A DNA stretch of 16,262 bases, from positions 1 through 16,262 of the forward strand of contig SKZS01000190.1 in NCBI GenBank assembly GCA_007127255.1, in the 5' to 3' direction. Positions 15,228-16,262 of the stretch are shown here, in pieces. The notes under the pieces are model-generated. The model did no database searches, was not told the origin of the DNA, and saw nothing but the letters and a program-made list of their open reading frames with translations. A program made the position numbers and the translations under genes. Within the stretch, counting starts at the first letter, position 1. Every line of letters begins with the position of its first letter. The stretch comes from Syntrophomonadaceae bacterium (GTDB lineage: Bacteria > Bacillota > Dethiobacteria > DTU022).

Positions 15228-16184
15228 ATGACCGAAAACCAGCTTAACCTGACAGGAAATATACTGAGAATAGAACGTTCTTCCATTCATGACGGCAGTG
15301 GGCTGCGAACGGTAGTTTTTTTAAAAGGCTGTCCTTTAAGCTGTTCCTGGTGTTCAACCCCGGAATCGAGGAATTTTGAATTTGAAAAAGGTTTTGCAGC
15401 CGAGTTGTGTCTTGGCTGCGGAAAATGTGCTGCAGTATGCAAAAATAATGCTATTTACATTGACCCTGATAATAAAGCTGCAGTAACCGATAGAAACATG
15501 TGCAGCTGCTGTTTTAATTGTGCGAATGTCTGTCCCTCTAATGCGGTAAAAATATACGGGAAAACTATGACTGTTTCTGAAGTTATGGATGAAATAAAAA
15601 AGGATGAAATCTTCTTTTATCATTCCGGGGGCGGGATTACACTAGGCGGTGGCGAGCCGATCAACCAGAGCGATTTTTCTGCCGCCCTGCTTCGCGAATC
15701 AAGATTGCTGGGTATTAATACCGCTTTGGAAAGTTGTTTATACGGAAACTATCAAAACATTGAAAAGCTGCTGCCCTGGCTTGATACCCTCTATGCTGAC
15801 CTTAAGCACATGGATTATGGAATGCACAAAAAGTGGACCGGTGAAGATAACAGCCTTATTTTAGAGAATCTGGCAAAAGTTAATCAAAGTGAATACTCAC
15901 CGCAAATTGTAATCAGGGTGCCTTTAGTGCCGGGTTTTAATGACAGTGATGAAAACATGCTCGCTACTCTTCAGTTTTGCAAGGGCTTAAACAATTTAAA
16001 GGGTCTTGAACTATTACCCTACCATCGGCTCGGAATCGATAGTTATCGCTACCTCGGTCTCGATTACCGGTGCGGTGAAATACCTCCCCCTACCGCCGAA
16101 TGGCTCTCAAATCGCATTTCTTTCTTAAAAGAGCATAACAGTGAACTTGTAATTAGTTCCGGAAGCGGCTTTAACGCAAAATAA
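15228..16184 (+). CDS. Activating enzyme for the second glycyl radical enzyme (radical SAM)
   Basis: A 318-residue radical-SAM activase with CxxxCxxC (Cys35, Cys39, Cys42) and a two-cluster ferredoxin insert (C61-C71 and C92-C102). Its place 6 nt after the second glycyl radical enzyme gene, in the same direction, shows the partner. The start is ATG 15228 with only a weak AGGG site, which suggests coupling to the gene before. Several motifs differ from HypE and from common activators: HDGSG instead of HDGPG, CSTPES instead of C(Q/S)NPE, and GGGEP instead of SGGEP (141-144 region). All radical-SAM cysteines are present, so activity is expected. The last 14 nt overlap the end of the convergent racemase-family gene. 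Confidence 0.9.
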   Translation: MTENQLNLTGNILRIERSSIHDGSGLRTVVFLKGCPLSCSWCSTPESRNFEFEKGFAAELCLGCGKCAAVCKNNAIYIDPDNKAAVTDRNMCSCCFNCANVCPSNAVKIYGKTMTVSEVMDEIKKDEIFFYHSGGGITLGGGEPINQSDFSAALLRESRLLGINTALESCLYGNYQNIEKLLPWLDTLYADLKHMDYGMHKKWTGEDNSLILENLAKVNQSEYSPQIVIRVPLVPGFNDSDENMLATLQFCKGLNNLKGLELLPYHRLGIDSYRYLGLDYRCGEIPPPTAEWLSNRISFLKEHNSELVISSGSGFNAK

Positions 16185-16262
16185 AACCGTTACCCAGCGG
16201 ATCTTCAGGATCAAGAAGCATAGTATTTATACCGCAAATGTGAGCTGAACCGGTCACTTTCG
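16171..16262 (-). CDS. Proline racemase / hydroxyproline epimerase family protein, C-terminal 29 codons only
   Basis: The frame is open from the right edge to TAA at 16171-16173. The visible tail, with GSAHICG then LDPEDPLGNGF, resembles the C-terminus of proline racemase, 4-hydroxyproline 2-epimerase and trans-3-hydroxyproline dehydratase family proteins, which typically end in a (G)xAxITGxNxFxxDPEDPLxxGF pattern. The catalytic cysteines that would separate these activities lie outside the window. It converges on the activator gene and overlaps it by 14 nt. Next to two glycyl radical enzymes and P5C genes, a role in changing proline or hydroxyproline stereochemistry is likely. Confidence is limited by the short segment. 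Confidence 0.72.
   Translation of the reverse strand, partial: KVTGSAHICGINTMLLDPEDPLGNGFILR

Overview
The window looks like a stretch of chromosome from an anaerobic, amino-acid-using member of the Firmicutes (Clostridia-like). The grounds are oxygen-sensitive glycyl radical enzymes with radical-SAM activators, iron-sulfur proteins of the Nuo/Hyd type, strong AGGAGG-like ribosome sites, consensus sigma-A promoters, and a mid-40s G+C content judged by eye. No mobile element, phage gene or CRISPR array was seen.

Layout, left to right. (1) 1-5425, minus strand: a two-gene electron-transfer operon with its own consensus promoter. A 796-residue NuoE-NuoF-ferredoxin fusion comes first. It is followed by a very large iron-sulfur flavoprotein (NuoG-like N-terminus, MvhD-like domain, second [2Fe-2S] domain, FAD/NAD oxidoreductase), cut by the left edge after 975 codons. 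(2) 5490-5825, minus: a roughly 285-nt structured RNA with its own promoter and pairing 5' and 3' ends. (3) 5857-7404, minus: rocA, 1-pyrroline-5-carboxylate (P5C) dehydrogenase. (4) 7772-8965, minus: rocD, ornithine aminotransferase, ending at a clear terminator. (5) 9212-9287, minus: tRNA-Trp(CCA), whose promoter overlaps the hypD stop codon. (6) 9324-12614, minus: hypE then hypD, the activator and the glycyl radical trans-4-hydroxy-L-proline dehydratase. (7) 12804-16184, plus: a second, divergent glycyl radical enzyme and its activator. (8) 16171-16262, minus: the last 29 codons of a proline racemase / hydroxyproline epimerase family protein, running off the right edge.

How it fits together. 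HypD, activated by HypE, turns trans-4-hydroxy-L-proline into P5C. RocA can oxidise P5C (as glutamate semialdehyde) to glutamate and make NADH, and RocD can exchange it with ornithine. No P5C reductase or proline reductase is visible, so the local genes suggest that hydroxyproline is used oxidatively here, or for ornithine and glutamate, rather than only as a Stickland electron acceptor. The NuoEF/flavoprotein complex is a plausible partner for the NADH, but that is inference. The second glycyl radical enzyme keeps the catalytic Cys-x-Glu and glycyl loop of the eliminase group but lacks several HypD pocket residues. With a racemase/epimerase-family gene beside it, it is a good candidate for an enzyme acting on another hydroxyproline isomer (for example a trans-4-hydroxy-D-proline C-N lyase of the HplG type) or on a new related substrate. 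The most notable items are this second enzyme, the structured RNA and the multi-domain flavoprotein complex.
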